From Pseudomonas veronii (GTDB lineage Bacteria; Pseudomonadota; Gammaproteobacteria; Pseudomonadales; Pseudomonadaceae): 64,000 nt of DNA. The stretch's first letter is position 1. Every line of letters starts with the position of its first letter. This document shows positions 52,962 through 62,273 of the stretch, piece after piece. The stretch lies in the NCBI RefSeq assembly GCF_001439695.1, contig NZ_JYLL01000031.1, forward strand, positions 1-64,000. The letters run 5' to 3'. Made by a program: the position numbers and the translations under genes. Below the pieces are notes generated by a model. The model was not told where the DNA came from. It ran no database searches and saw nothing but the letters and a program-made list of their open reading frames with translations.

Positions 52962-53606
52962 TCAGGCGGCTTGGCTTCGCTTCAGTATCTGGATCATTAT
53001 TTCGATGGGCTGCGCGCCACTGATCACGTCATCCGCGATCTGGATACTCGGCACCGAGCGCACACCGGACGCCTTGGTTTGGGCTTCGAGCTTCAAGACT
53101 TCAGCGGTGCCTTCATCGGCCTTGAGAAAGTCGACAATGACCTCTCGGTCCAGCCCGGTTTCGGCAGCGATGTCGGCCAGCACAGTGAGGTCGCCGATAT
53201 CCCGCCCTTCGCTGAAGTACGCCTTGAAAATGGCCTTGACCAGCAAGGAAGCATCTCGACCCGCCTGTTGCTCGCGCCATACCAACCGATGCGCGGCCAG
53301 GGTGTTGGGGGTTTTTTCGACGCGCTCATAATCGAACTCAAGGCCGACGGCCTTACCGGCGTGAGTGACCTGTGCGTCCATGGCCTGGCTACGCGCCCAG
53401 CTGCCGAACTTGCCAGAGCGATAGGCTTTGCGATCCATGCCTCGAACCGGCATGTCCGGGTTCAACTGATAAGGCAGGAAACTGATTGGGCGGTCCGTTG
53501 AAAAACCCGAAGCGGCCAGCGCGCGTTCAAGATTTTCCTCACCGATCCAGCACCATGGGCAGATGAAGTCGTAAGTCACCTGAATTTTGGATGAATGCAA
53601 ACTCAT
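52962..53606 (-). CDS. DsbA/FrnE-family oxidoreductase
   Basis: The 214-residue thioredoxin-fold protein has the CPWC active site (residues about 17-20) and the family blocks PYQLNPDMP, NTLAAHRLV, FKAYFSEGRDIGD and VRSVPSIQI, typical of cytoplasmic FrnE-like DsbA proteins. No signal peptide is present. GGAGACCGTC precedes the ATG at 53606. It is the first gene of the operon and a TTGC-N5-GCAA site lies about 80 bases upstream. FrnE-like proteins often accompany polyaromatic or quinone chemistry; glutathione-dependent isomerisation is an alternative role. Confidence 0.85.
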   Translation of the reverse strand: MSLHSSKIQVTYDFICPWCWIGEENLERALAASGFSTDRPISFLPYQLNPDMPVRGMDRKAYRSGKFGSWARSQAMDAQVTHAGKAVGLEFDYERVEKTPNTLAAHRLVWREQQAGRDASLLVKAIFKAYFSEGRDIGDLTVLADIAAETGLDREVIVDFLKADEGTAEVLKLEAQTKASGVRSVPSIQIADDVISGAQPIEIMIQILKRSQAA

Positions 53607-53686
53607 GACGGTCTCCGTGGTTGAATGTTTCACCTCCCCAAGGTAGGTGCCGGAGCGCCGACAGAGAATCCACCTGCTGCACAACG

Positions 53687-53699
53687 TTGCTTTTCGCAA
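53687..53699. promoter_or_regulatory. candidate LysR site before the DsbA-like operon
   Basis: TTGC-TTTTC-GCAA is a dyad that fits the T-N11-A rule of LysR boxes and shares TTGC/GCAA ends with the palindrome on the other side of the adjacent lysR gene (54726-54740). It lies between that gene and the DsbA-like operon. Confidence 0.4.
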
Positions 53700-53717
53700 A
53701 ACGCAACGATGCACCGA

Positions 53718-54635
53718 TCACGTCGTCGGCTGTGTTTGCGACTTGAGCAATTCGGTGAGGAAATCAATGAACGCATTGATACGTTTCGAGCCGCGATGAT
53801 TGGGCAGGTACAAGGCCGAGATCGCTGAACTGGCGCTGTTCGGATTGACGACAAAAGCGTCGAACAAGGAAGTGAGTCGACCACTGTCGACGTCATCATT
53901 GACCAGCCAATCGGGTAACAGCGCCACCCCGCACCCGGCCAGCACCACTTCGCGCAGGACCTCGGCATTGTTGCTCTTGAATTGCCCTTCGACGGGCACG
54001 CGCAGCTCTTGGCCCTGCTCTGTAAATGTCCAGAACTGCTGTGGCGCGCCATAGTTGAAGCGCATGCACTCGTGCTGCATGAGGTCCATGGGTCGGTCGG
54101 GAAATCCTCGAGCGTTCAGGTACTCGGCGCTGGCGACTACGCGGCGGCGAAAGTTGCCGATGCAGCGGCTGACCAGCGTTTCCATCGCCGCTGGCGACCC
54201 CAGCCGGATCGATAGATCGATGCGTTCGCCGAGCAAATCGACGATGTCGTCCGATAGCGTCATATCCAGTACGAGCAGGGGATAGCGCGCTAAAAGCGCG
54301 CCGATATGAGGGGCAATAAGACGCTGTCCAAACGCCACGGGCACGGAGATACGCAACTGTCCCGCGGGCACTTCACCGCGGTCCGAAACTGACTCGTCAG
54401 CGTCAGCCATGGCGCTCAGAATATCCCGGCTTTTCAGGTAGTACACACTACCGGCATCGGTCAACGTGACTCGCCGGGTAGATCGATTCAGCAGCACGGC
54501 ACCCAGGTCATCCTCAAGCCTGTCGATCATTCTGGTGACTGAAGAGGTCGCCAGATTGAGTTGCCTGGCGGCAGACGAAAAGCCTTTGGAATCTACTGAC
54601 TGGATGAATATTTTCAGTGCGAGCAGCTTGTCCAT
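53718..54635 (-). CDS. LysR-family transcriptional regulator
   Basis: The 305-residue regulator begins MDKLLALKIFIQSVDSKGFSSAARQLNLATSSVTRMIDRLE, the winged-helix part, followed by the substrate-binding domain. It is closely related to the LysR at 47475-48374. It is divergent from the cytochrome/molybdenum hydroxylase operon and upstream of the DsbA/OYE/flavoprotein operon on its own strand, with TTGC/GCAA dyads on both sides, so it could regulate both. Confidence 0.9.
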   Translation of the reverse strand: MDKLLALKIFIQSVDSKGFSSAARQLNLATSSVTRMIDRLEDDLGAVLLNRSTRRVTLTDAGSVYYLKSRDILSAMADADESVSDRGEVPAGQLRISVPVAFGQRLIAPHIGALLARYPLLVLDMTLSDDIVDLLGERIDLSIRLGSPAAMETLVSRCIGNFRRRVVASAEYLNARGFPDRPMDLMQHECMRFNYGAPQQFWTFTEQGQELRVPVEGQFKSNNAEVLREVVLAGCGVALLPDWLVNDDVDSGRLTSLFDAFVVNPNSASSAISALYLPNHRGSKRINAFIDFLTELLKSQTQPTT

Positions 54636-54725
54636 GAAACCCCTTCCGTCATTACGCTCCTTGAGCGCCTATCTTTGGACATCGGCGCACCCTGCGCGAG
54701 TTAACGGTTGTTAATTCTGCCGCCG

Positions 54726-54754
54726 TTGCGCCTGGCGCAATGTAGCGTTGCGCC
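54726..54754. promoter_or_regulatory. candidate LysR operator in the divergent region
   Basis: TTGCGCC-T-GGCGCAA (54726-54740) is a perfect 15-base palindrome containing T-N11-A, followed by a third TTGCGCC half-site at 54748-54754. It lies between the lysR gene and the cytochrome c gene, about 130 bases before the latter. Confidence 0.55.
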
Positions 54755-54870
54755 TTGATGGGGTACTCCATCACAAGCGCCCTCTCTAAGCTCACGACAT
54801 GGAAAATCGCCGCCCATCGCACGCGGCGGATTGAAAAATCTGTCGTTAATTCAGCTCGAGAGGTAAGGCG

Positions 54871-56145
54871 ATGAAGCGCAAGACGATCATCGGTGCCGTT
54901 CTGGCAATCGGCGTCGCGGGGTTAGGCTTTGCGTTCTGGATGATGTGGAGGCCGGAAATTGCCACTGTCAGCCAACACCTGAATGCTGATCGCGAGACGC
55001 TGGACAGAGGCCGCCGCGTGGTCGAAGCGGGCGACTGTGCGGTCTGTCACACACGGCCAGGGGGCGCCTACATGGCCGGTGGGTTGCCGCTGGTAACGCC
55101 CTTCGGAACCCTCTTCACCACCAACATCACCCCGGACCCGCAGTCCGGTATCGGTCAGTGGTCGCTGGACGCCTTTGAACGGGCCATGCGTGAAGGCATC
55201 GCGCGTGACGGCCACTTTCTCTATCCGGCCTTCCCCTACGTGCATTACCGGAAGCTGAGCGATGCCGATATTGCCGACGCCTATGCTTTCCTGATGAGCG
55301 TGGACCCGATCAAATACACCGCACCGGAAAATCATATGGTCTTCCCCATGAACTTCCGTCCGCTGGTGTCTTTCTGGAACTTACTGTTCCTGCATGGGGA
55401 TCCGCTGGAACCACTTCCCAACCGATCAGCACAATGGAACCGCGGACGTTATCTGGTCGAGGGCGCGGGGCACTGTTCGTCGTGCCATTCGCCCCTGAAT
55501 CTGATTGGTGGGGAGAAAGGCAGCGAACTGTTCAACGGTGGCGTCGTCGACGGCTGGACAGCTCCCGCCCTGCACGGAATGACCGAGGCACAACACCCCT
55601 GGAATGAAGCCCAGTTGGTCGCCTATCTGACGGGCGAGGTCGCCGAAGGACATGGCGCAGCGGCGGGCCCGATGTTGCCGGTCAGCCTGAGCATCGCGCA
55701 ATTGCCGGCGGAAGACGCGCATGCCATCGCGCAGTACATTCTTGACCTCAAGAAAACTTCATCGGATGCCCCATCGCCGCCCTGCACCTCTGGGGTCAAG
55801 CCCAGCGCTACGGCGCTGCGGGGCGCCGCGTTGTTCGAGGGGGCCTGCGCGAGTTGCCATGGCCGCGCGGCGCCGATGCGCGTCATTGAATCGCGGCCGG
55901 CACTGGCGAACACCTCGGCGGTGAGGGCGGACTCGCCACGCAATTTGATCCAGACCATCCTGCAGGGCATCCCGATGTCCAGCGCCGCTTCCAGCCACTA
56001 CATGCCTGCCTTCGCCCACAACCTGGACGACACCCATGTGGCCGCACTTGCCGAGTACTTGCGCAATGAAAGCTGTGCAAACCGACCCTGGACGGATCTC
56101 GACAAGACAATCAAAAGTATTCGGGCTCAGGAGCAGCAACCGTGA
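54871..56145 (+). CDS. triheme cytochrome c subunit of a molybdenum hydroxylase
   Basis: The 424-residue protein has an N-terminal membrane/signal segment (about 5-25) and three class I heme sites: CAVCH (56-60), CSSCH (202-206) and CASCH (326-330). The order and spacing match the cytochrome subunits of membrane alcohol, aldehyde and nicotinate dehydrogenases. It should sit on the periplasmic side and carry electrons from the Mo enzyme to the respiratory chain. The next gene overlaps by four bases. Confidence 0.88.
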   Translation: MKRKTIIGAVLAIGVAGLGFAFWMMWRPEIATVSQHLNADRETLDRGRRVVEAGDCAVCHTRPGGAYMAGGLPLVTPFGTLFTTNITPDPQSGIGQWSLDAFERAMREGIARDGHFLYPAFPYVHYRKLSDADIADAYAFLMSVDPIKYTAPENHMVFPMNFRPLVSFWNLLFLHGDPLEPLPNRSAQWNRGRYLVEGAGHCSSCHSPLNLIGGEKGSELFNGGVVDGWTAPALHGMTEAQHPWNEAQLVAYLTGEVAEGHGAAAGPMLPVSLSIAQLPAEDAHAIAQYILDLKKTSSDAPSPPCTSGVKPSATALRGAALFEGACASCHGRAAPMRVIESRPALANTSAVRADSPRNLIQTILQGIPMSSAASSHYMPAFAHNLDDTHVAALAEYLRNESCANRPWTDLDKTIKSIRAQEQQP

Positions 56146-56606
56146 TCACACTTGACATCAACGGCAAGACTCACGAACTGGACATCGCGGACGACATGCC
56201 CCTGCTATATGCCTTGCGCAACCAGGTGGGGCTCAATGGCGCCAAATACGGCTGCGGCCTGGGTCAGTGCGGCGCGTGCACCGTGTTAGTGAACGACAAG
56301 CCGGTGTTTTCCTGCCTGACGCCGTGCGGCGCACTGGCGGGCAAATCGGTACGCACCGTCGAGAGCCTGGGCAGCGTCGACCAACCGGGGCCGTTGCAGA
56401 AAGCCTTTATCGATGAACAGGCCGCCCAGTGTGGTTATTGCATCGCGGGAATGATCGTGAGGGCGCAGGCGCTGCTGGAGGCCAACCCTCATCCGGACGA
56501 TGAAACGATCCGCCGCCACATGGCACCGAATTTATGCCGCTGCGGCACCCACGTGCGGATCTTCGCCGCGATCAAGTCGGTTGTCGCGCAGGGAGGCAAG
56601 GTATGA
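56142..56606 (+). CDS. 2Fe-2S subunit of a xanthine oxidase-family molybdenum hydroxylase
   Basis: The 154-residue subunit has a plant-type ferredoxin cluster site with Cys38, Cys43, Cys46 and Cys58, and a second cluster site with Cys97, Cys100, Cys132 and Cys134 (CGYC...LCRCGTH). Length and pattern match IorA/NicA-type small subunits. It has no signal peptide and would be carried out with the Tat-targeted Mo subunit. The GTG/ATG start at 56142 overlaps the cytochrome stop and its stop overlaps the next start. Confidence 0.92.
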   Translation: MITLDINGKTHELDIADDMPLLYALRNQVGLNGAKYGCGLGQCGACTVLVNDKPVFSCLTPCGALAGKSVRTVESLGSVDQPGPLQKAFIDEQAAQCGYCIAGMIVRAQALLEANPHPDDETIRRHMAPNLCRCGTHVRIFAAIKSVVAQGGKV

Positions 56607-58858
56607 AAAACCCCACGCAAAACGTCAATCTGAGCCGCCGCGCCTTCGTGATAAACGGGGCTTTGGTGATGGGGTTCGCGATGCTTCCAGGTATTCCCCG
56701 AGCCTTCGCTGACACCGAGGTGGACACCTTGGGTACGACAATCCTGGCGCCTGATCTGCCCGGCAGCCTGCGGGCCACGCCCTATCTGGACGCCTGGATC
56801 CGCATCGATGCGAAAGATGGCATCACCGTCTACACCGGCAAAGTGGAGCTGGGCACGGGTGTTAAAACTGCGCTCCTGCAGATCGCCGCCGAACGCCTTG
56901 AAGTGTCACCTGGGCTCATCCGTTTTCTCACTGCCGACACTGCACTGACACCCAATGAAGGTTACACCGCCGGCAGCCATACGATCGTCGACAGCGGCAC
57001 TGCACTGTTCAACGCCGCGGCCCAGGTGCGGCAGTTGTTACTCGAGTCCGCAGCACGGCAATGGCAGCGCAGCATCGACAGCCTGACCACGCGGGATGCG
57101 GTGATCTACGATACACAAGGCCGCAGCATGACCTACGCACAGGCAGTGGTGGGGGTTCAACTGCATCGCTTTGCGTCGGCCAACTCGCCCTTCAAGCCAG
57201 CTGGCAGCTTCACCCTGATCGGCAAATCGTTGCCTCGGCTGGACATCCCGGCCAAAGTCAGCGGCGGTGCGGCCTATGTGCAGGACATGCGGCTGCCCGA
57301 TATGCTGCACGCCCGGGTGATACGCCCGCCCCGGCGCGGCAGTCAGCTTCTGGAGATCGACGAGGCCGCCCTCAGGCAACTTCCCGGCGAGGTGAAACTG
57401 GTCCGCAATGGCAGCTACCTCGCCGTGGTCGCCACCGATGAATGGCTGGCGGTCAAAGCGATGCGCGAAGGCTACGCCAAGGCCCGCTGGACAGAAGGTA
57501 ACCCGCTGCCTGACTCGACACATATCCATCAACTCCTCACCGAATTACCGGCGCGGCGCTATCCGGTGAGCGCCAAGGGTGACCTCCCGCAACCGCTGCC
57601 GCGTGCTTACAAGGCCCGGGTGACCAAGCAATACCTGATGCACGGCTCCATCGGGCCCTCCTGCGCAGTGGCCTGGTTCAAGGATGGAACATTGACCGTC
57701 TGGACCCATACCCAAGGTGTCTACCCTCTGCGCGCGGGTATCGCCGAGATGGTCGGCCTGCCAGTGGCTCAGGTGCGTTGCATCCACGCTGAAGGTTCCG
57801 GTTGCTATGGCCACAACGGCGCCGATGACGCCGCCGCCGATGCCGCGCTGATTGCCATGGCCATTCCCGGCAAGCCGATACGGGTGCAATGGATGCGCGA
57901 ACAGGAAAACCTCTGGGAGCCGTACAGCTCGGCCATGCTTGCCGAGGTGGAAGCGGGACTGGACGACAGTGGGCGTCTTCGTGACTGGAAATACGAGCTC
58001 TGGAGCACCCCGCACAACGAACGTATCGTCAATGCCGGGCGCCTGTTGCCGGCGTGGCTGTTGGCCAATCCCTTCACCCCGGCACCTTCGGTGCCGATTG
58101 CTCAGCCCGAAGGTGACGGCGACCGTAATGCCGTTCCGTTGTATGAGATACCCAACCTGAAGGTCGACATGAACTTTGTGCTGACCATGCCATTCAGGAC
58201 CTCGGCCATGCGTTCGCTCGGTGCCCACATCAACATCTTCGCCATCGAAAGCACCGTCGATGAACTGGCGGCTAGGGCCACCATCGACCCGGTGCAATTT
58301 CGCCTGAATCATTTGAGCGATCCGCGAGCACGGGCGGTGGTGGAGCGCGTGGCCGCTGAGTTCCGCTGGCCGCACAAAGCAACGGGACCCGGCAGCGGAA
58401 TTGGCTTCGCCTTTGCCCGCTACAAAAACATCATGGGTTACTGCGCGATCGCCGTGCAGTTGCATGTGCAGCGTCAGACCGGGCAAGTGATGATCGATCG
58501 CGTAGTCGCCGCCGTCGACGTGGGGCAAATTGTCAGCCCCGACGGGCTGCTCAATCAGATCCAGGGGGGCATCGTGCAGTCCGCGAGTTGGACGCTCTAT
58601 GAACGAATCCTCTATGACGCCAGCGGCATGCACAGCTTCGACTGGAGCGGCTATCCGATCATGCGTTTTCCGGATTTACCGCAACAGGTCGAGGTCCACA
58701 TGATTGATCAGCCGGATCAGCCATTTCTGGGTGCCGCAGAAATCGTCCAGGGCCCCATGGCCGCAGCACTGGGCAATGCCATCAACGATGCCACCGGCAA
58801 GCGTTTGCTCGATCTGCCCCTGGCACGACGTGGCTGGCAGGATGCGCTGGGGTCATGA
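56603..58858 (+). CDS. molybdopterin-binding subunit of a xanthine oxidase-family hydroxylase
   Basis: The 751-residue subunit has a Tat-like signal with Arg12-Arg13 (NLSRRAFVINGALVMGF) and the aldehyde oxidase/xanthine dehydrogenase large-subunit domains, including GKVELGTGVKTALLQIAAERL, GGAAYVQDM, GCYGHNGADDAAADAAL and FLGAAEIVQGP. The layout matches IorB-type isoquinoline oxidoreductase and the Mo part of nicotinate dehydrogenase. It would hydroxylate an N-heteroaromatic ring or oxidise an aldehyde using water. GGGAGGCAAGGT precedes the ATG at 56603, overlapping the previous stop. Confidence 0.9.
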   Translation: MKNPTQNVNLSRRAFVINGALVMGFAMLPGIPRAFADTEVDTLGTTILAPDLPGSLRATPYLDAWIRIDAKDGITVYTGKVELGTGVKTALLQIAAERLEVSPGLIRFLTADTALTPNEGYTAGSHTIVDSGTALFNAAAQVRQLLLESAARQWQRSIDSLTTRDAVIYDTQGRSMTYAQAVVGVQLHRFASANSPFKPAGSFTLIGKSLPRLDIPAKVSGGAAYVQDMRLPDMLHARVIRPPRRGSQLLEIDEAALRQLPGEVKLVRNGSYLAVVATDEWLAVKAMREGYAKARWTEGNPLPDSTHIHQLLTELPARRYPVSAKGDLPQPLPRAYKARVTKQYLMHGSIGPSCAVAWFKDGTLTVWTHTQGVYPLRAGIAEMVGLPVAQVRCIHAEGSGCYGHNGADDAAADAALIAMAIPGKPIRVQWMREQENLWEPYSSAMLAEVEAGLDDSGRLRDWKYELWSTPHNERIVNAGRLLPAWLLANPFTPAPSVPIAQPEGDGDRNAVPLYEIPNLKVDMNFVLTMPFRTSAMRSLGAHINIFAIESTVDELAARATIDPVQFRLNHLSDPRARAVVERVAAEFRWPHKATGPGSGIGFAFARYKNIMGYCAIAVQLHVQRQTGQVMIDRVVAAVDVGQIVSPDGLLNQIQGGIVQSASWTLYERILYDASGMHSFDWSGYPIMRFPDLPQQVEVHMIDQPDQPFLGAAEIVQGPMAAALGNAINDATGKRLLDLPLARRGWQDALGS

Positions 58859-58937
58859 CCGATCCGGGCGGTGTCGACGTTATGCCCTTCAGCCAAAAGT
58901 CAGCCACCCGATTCCGGCGAAACGTCTGAATCGGTAG

Positions 58938-58963
58938 CCAGGCGCACGCTCGTGAGCGCCTGG
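58938..58963. terminator. hairpin between convergent operons
   Basis: CCAGGCGC (58938-58945) and GCGCCTGG (58956-58963) form an eight-base stem between the molybdenum hydroxylase gene and the convergent symporter gene. There is no T-run. Confidence 0.5.
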
Positions 58964-59006
58964 AGCTCATGCAGCAATTAGTTAACGCGAACACTAATAA
59001 CCCGAA

Positions 59007-60662
59007 TCAATCAGCCTTCAGCAGCGCTCTCCATGTTGCCGGCGTACCCAGTTCAGAATCGACCAACTGATTTTCGAATCGATTGCGCTCACCTATGGCA
59101 CTGACCGAGCGATCGGTAATAGAGAACCAAAAGATACCGACAAAGGCTACGGCCATGGAAAACAAGGCCGGATATTCGTATGGGAACCAGGCTTGCGGAT
59201 TATGGAGGATCTTGACCCACACGGTCGGGCTAAGAATGCATAGGGTAATGGCTGATACCAGCCCCAGCGATCCGCCAATCACGGCGCCACGTGTCGTCAG
59301 GCCCTTCCAGTAAATCGACAATAACAGCACGGGAAAGTTGGAACTTGCGGCGATGGAGAACGTTAAGCTCACAATAAATGCGATGTTCTGTTTTTCAAAA
59401 GCAATGGCCAATAGAATCGACAACACCCCCAACGCGATGGTTGTAACGCGAGAGACGCGCATCTCTTCACGGTCGCTGGCGGTGCCCCGGCGCAAGGCAT
59501 GTGCATAGAGGTCATGCGAAACAGCAGACGAGCCTGCAAGGGTGAGCCCAGCCACCACCGCCAATATCGTCGAGAACGACACAGCACACATAAACCCTAG
59601 GAACACATTACCGCCTACGTTGTGTGCGAGGTGAATCGCAACCATATTAACGCCGCCTGATATTCCCCCTGATGCATCGTGATAGGCCGGATTGCTGGCA
59701 ACCAAGGCGATAGTGCCGAAGCCGATGATTACGATCAGGGCATACCCTATGCCGACAAGACCGGTGGCATAAAGAATACTTTGGCGTGCGGCCTTAACGT
59801 TACCGACAGTGAAAAACCGCATGAGAATATGTGGAAGGCCTGCCGTGCCGAAGACTAATGCCAGGCCTAGGGAAATCGCAGACACCGGGTCGCTGATCAG
59901 ACCGCCTGGACTCATGATTGCTATATGGGAAGGATGCACCTGGGTCGCTTGAGTAAACAGCTGGTTCAGGCTGAATCCAAATTGGGACAGCACCATGAAA
60001 GCCATGAAGACGCAGCCGGTCAGCAGTAATACGGCCTTGATAATCTGAATCCAGGTGGTTGCTAACATCCCACCAAAGAAAACATAAATCACCATTAGCG
60101 TGCCCACTAGAAGCACTGCTGCGGTGTAATCGAAACCAAACAGCAACTCCACTAGTTTTCCGGCACCTACCAGTTGAGAAACCAGGTAAAGCAACACGAT
60201 CACAATGGAACTGGAGGCTGAAAATGCCCGTATGGGCCGCGGTTTCAACCGATAGGACAGTACATCCGCCAGGGTGTAGCGCCCCAGGTTTCGCAGTGGC
60301 TCCGCAATCAGAAACAGAATGATCGGCCAACTGGCAAGGAAGCCGATCGAGTAAATCAGCCCATCAAATCCACTGGTGAAAACCAAGGCGGAGATGCCCA
60401 GCAAAGACGCCGCAGACATGTAGTCGCCAGCGATAGCCCAGCCATTCTGGAAGCCGGTGATTTTTCCTCCTGCGGCATAGTGATCCGCGACGCTATTGTT
60501 TTTGCGTGCCGCCCAGCGGGTGACGAACAGCGTGAAAATAACGAAGGCCAAAAACATGCCGATGGCAATGGGATTATGTTTTTGTACGGCGCCAGGGAGA
60601 TCGGCCGCGTATACCGTTACCGAAGCAAGCATGGCGGAGATTGTAATAAGTAGACGCTTCAT
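59007..60662 (-). CDS. ActP-like cation/monocarboxylate symporter (SSS family)
   Basis: The 551-residue protein has a signal-like N-terminus (about 1-19, ending VYA) and 13 or so membrane helices of the sodium:solute symporter fold. GITGFQNGWAIAGDYMSAASLLG and LVFGTAGLPHILMRFFTV are typical of ActP acetate/pyruvate permeases. It partners the DUF485 protein whose gene it overlaps, as ActP does with YjcH. In this operon it probably imports a small acid or aromatic carboxylate rather than acetate. Confidence 0.88.
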   Translation of the reverse strand: MKRLLITISAMLASVTVYAADLPGAVQKHNPIAIGMFLAFVIFTLFVTRWAARKNNSVADHYAAGGKITGFQNGWAIAGDYMSAASLLGISALVFTSGFDGLIYSIGFLASWPIILFLIAEPLRNLGRYTLADVLSYRLKPRPIRAFSASSSIVIVLLYLVSQLVGAGKLVELLFGFDYTAAVLLVGTLMVIYVFFGGMLATTWIQIIKAVLLLTGCVFMAFMVLSQFGFSLNQLFTQATQVHPSHIAIMSPGGLISDPVSAISLGLALVFGTAGLPHILMRFFTVGNVKAARQSILYATGLVGIGYALIVIIGFGTIALVASNPAYHDASGGISGGVNMVAIHLAHNVGGNVFLGFMCAVSFSTILAVVAGLTLAGSSAVSHDLYAHALRRGTASDREEMRVSRVTTIALGVLSILLAIAFEKQNIAFIVSLTFSIAASSNFPVLLLSIYWKGLTTRGAVIGGSLGLVSAITLCILSPTVWVKILHNPQAWFPYEYPALFSMAVAFVGIFWFSITDRSVSAIGERNRFENQLVDSELGTPATWRALLKAD

Positions 60663-61021
60663 TTGTTGAAGCTCCTGATAATTGTTTTTATTTTAGGGTC
60701 GTAGCAGGTGTTAGTGCGCCAGACATAGACAGCAACGAGGAGAGTCGTGAAAGCGAGCATTCCAAAACCGATTGGCACGCCCCACGTCATCGGCTGCCCT
60801 TCTGTGATAGGCGTACCCAAACGGGCAGGTATAAAGGCCAGGGAAAGAATAAAACCAAAATAGACGGCGAGCATAAGCGCCGTCATGCTCCACGAAAATA
60901 GTCGGCGCTGTTTTACCAAAGCACGAAACTCCGTATTTTCGAGAATCGGGTTTTGAATAGTGTCGTCAACCTGTTCAGCGGACATGGTCGGGCCACCGTC
61001 TTGCGGATATGTATGTTCCAT
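60659..61021 (-). CDS. DUF485 membrane protein (YjcH-like)
   Basis: The 120-residue protein has two membrane helices (about 48-68 and 82-100) and the DUF485 blocks FRALVKQRRLFSWSMTALMLAVYFGFILSLAF and TWGVPIGFGMLAFTTLLVAVYVWRTN. The family is the partner of ActP-type symporters. ATG 61021 has GGAGATCACC upstream; its stop overlaps the symporter start (ATGA). Confidence 0.88.
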   Translation of the reverse strand: MEHTYPQDGGPTMSAEQVDDTIQNPILENTEFRALVKQRRLFSWSMTALMLAVYFGFILSLAFIPARLGTPITEGQPMTWGVPIGFGMLAFTTLLVAVYVWRTNTCYDPKIKTIIRSFNK

Positions 61022-61052
61022 GGTGATCTCCAGCAAATGGCTTGTGGCTGAG

Positions 61053-62273
61053 TTAAAACTTCACGGGCACTGCAGTCTCACGCATCACGGCTTCCGGAGT
61101 CCGGTACAACTCCGCCATGTCACGCTCTTCCTCGCTTTTCAGTTGCGCCTGCATATACGCGCCAAGATGCCTGGCGTGCTGAACAATCGACGCGCCGAAA
61201 CGACAGCGCCGCTCGCTGTAGTCCGCCAATGCCTCTTCAACCGTTGCATGTCGCGCAAGTGCGTCCACGATTGCCAACGCATCACCGGCGGCCTTGGTAA
61301 CGCCCATCCCACAATGGGGACGCGCCACGAATGCCGCGTCGCCGAGCAACGCGACACGGCCAAAATTCATCTTCGGTACTTCCAGGTCGTAAATTGGCTG
61401 GAATAACGGCTGAGCAGCTTTCTTAACGACTTCGGCAAACTGCGGGGCCAGTAATGTCTCTGCGGACTTGTACATATTGTCGAGCACATCACGACGTATC
61501 AGCGCCGGAGGAATTCCGCCTTCAAACTGTTTACCGCTTTCATCACGCAGCAAATCCTTCAAGTCATCGTCATCGCTGGTGCGGTACCACACGAAGTTGT
61601 AACGGCGCTCGCCGACAAGGGTGCTGTTGGAATGCCCGGCAACTGGATACCCCAAGATCTGCTCATGCGGGGGCAAACAAAACGCGAATTTATCGAAAAG
61701 TGCGGCGTGGGCAGCGTCAGACAGAGCACTTTCATCGACTAACCCGCGCCAGGCGATATAGCCGGCATATTGCAGGTGCACATCGGGTAAAAAATGTTGG
61801 CGAATCGTCGACCGAAACCCATCAGCCGCAACAATGACGTCTGCTTGATGAGTCGTCCCATCGGCCAATGTCACGCTGGCATGGGTTTCAGTACTTTCGA
61901 CCGACACCACACTGCCACCGCAGCGATACCGTGAGTCTGGGAATGCACAGCGAAGCACCTGGTACATCTTCCCCCACGCGGTCAACGTTTGTGGAAGCGC
62001 ATTCTCAAGTACGGCTTCGCCGTCCTGGGCCAAAGTGACGCGCGACAGCACATCGATACCTACCGATGCGTCGAGGGGAATTCCCGCTGCGGCCATCGCT
62101 TCGAACAACTCAGGGTGTGTAACGATCCCTGCGCCTCGTCCAGCGAGTTCATCCGGAACGCGTTCGAAGACCTCAACGTCCCAACCGTTGCGCAACAGCA
62201 TATTTGCTGCAAACAGGCCGCCCAGCGAGCCGCCCACGACTATGGCGCGGGGCTTGTTCGAGGCGTTCATCAT
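61053..62273 (-). CDS. FAD-dependent hydroxylase, 2,6-dihydroxypyridine 3-monooxygenase-like
   Basis: The 406-residue class A flavin hydroxylase has AIVVGGSLGGLFAANMLLRNGW, AADGFRSTIRQ, and GRVALLGDAAFVARPHCGMGVTKAAGDALAIVDAL. The GYIAWRGLVDE segment resembles dihydroxypyridine hydroxylase, and the whole protein is a paralogue of the enzyme at 50617-51759. The start at 62273 overlaps the VOC gene stop (ATGATGA). It and the VOC protein probably act in sequence on an aromatic or heteroaromatic diol. Confidence 0.83.
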   Translation of the reverse strand: MMNASNKPRAIVVGGSLGGLFAANMLLRNGWDVEVFERVPDELAGRGAGIVTHPELFEAMAAAGIPLDASVGIDVLSRVTLAQDGEAVLENALPQTLTAWGKMYQVLRCAFPDSRYRCGGSVVSVESTETHASVTLADGTTHQADVIVAADGFRSTIRQHFLPDVHLQYAGYIAWRGLVDESALSDAAHAALFDKFAFCLPPHEQILGYPVAGHSNSTLVGERRYNFVWYRTSDDDDLKDLLRDESGKQFEGGIPPALIRRDVLDNMYKSAETLLAPQFAEVVKKAAQPLFQPIYDLEVPKMNFGRVALLGDAAFVARPHCGMGVTKAAGDALAIVDALARHATVEEALADYSERRCRFGASIVQHARHLGAYMQAQLKSEEERDMAELYRTPEAVMRETAVPVKF

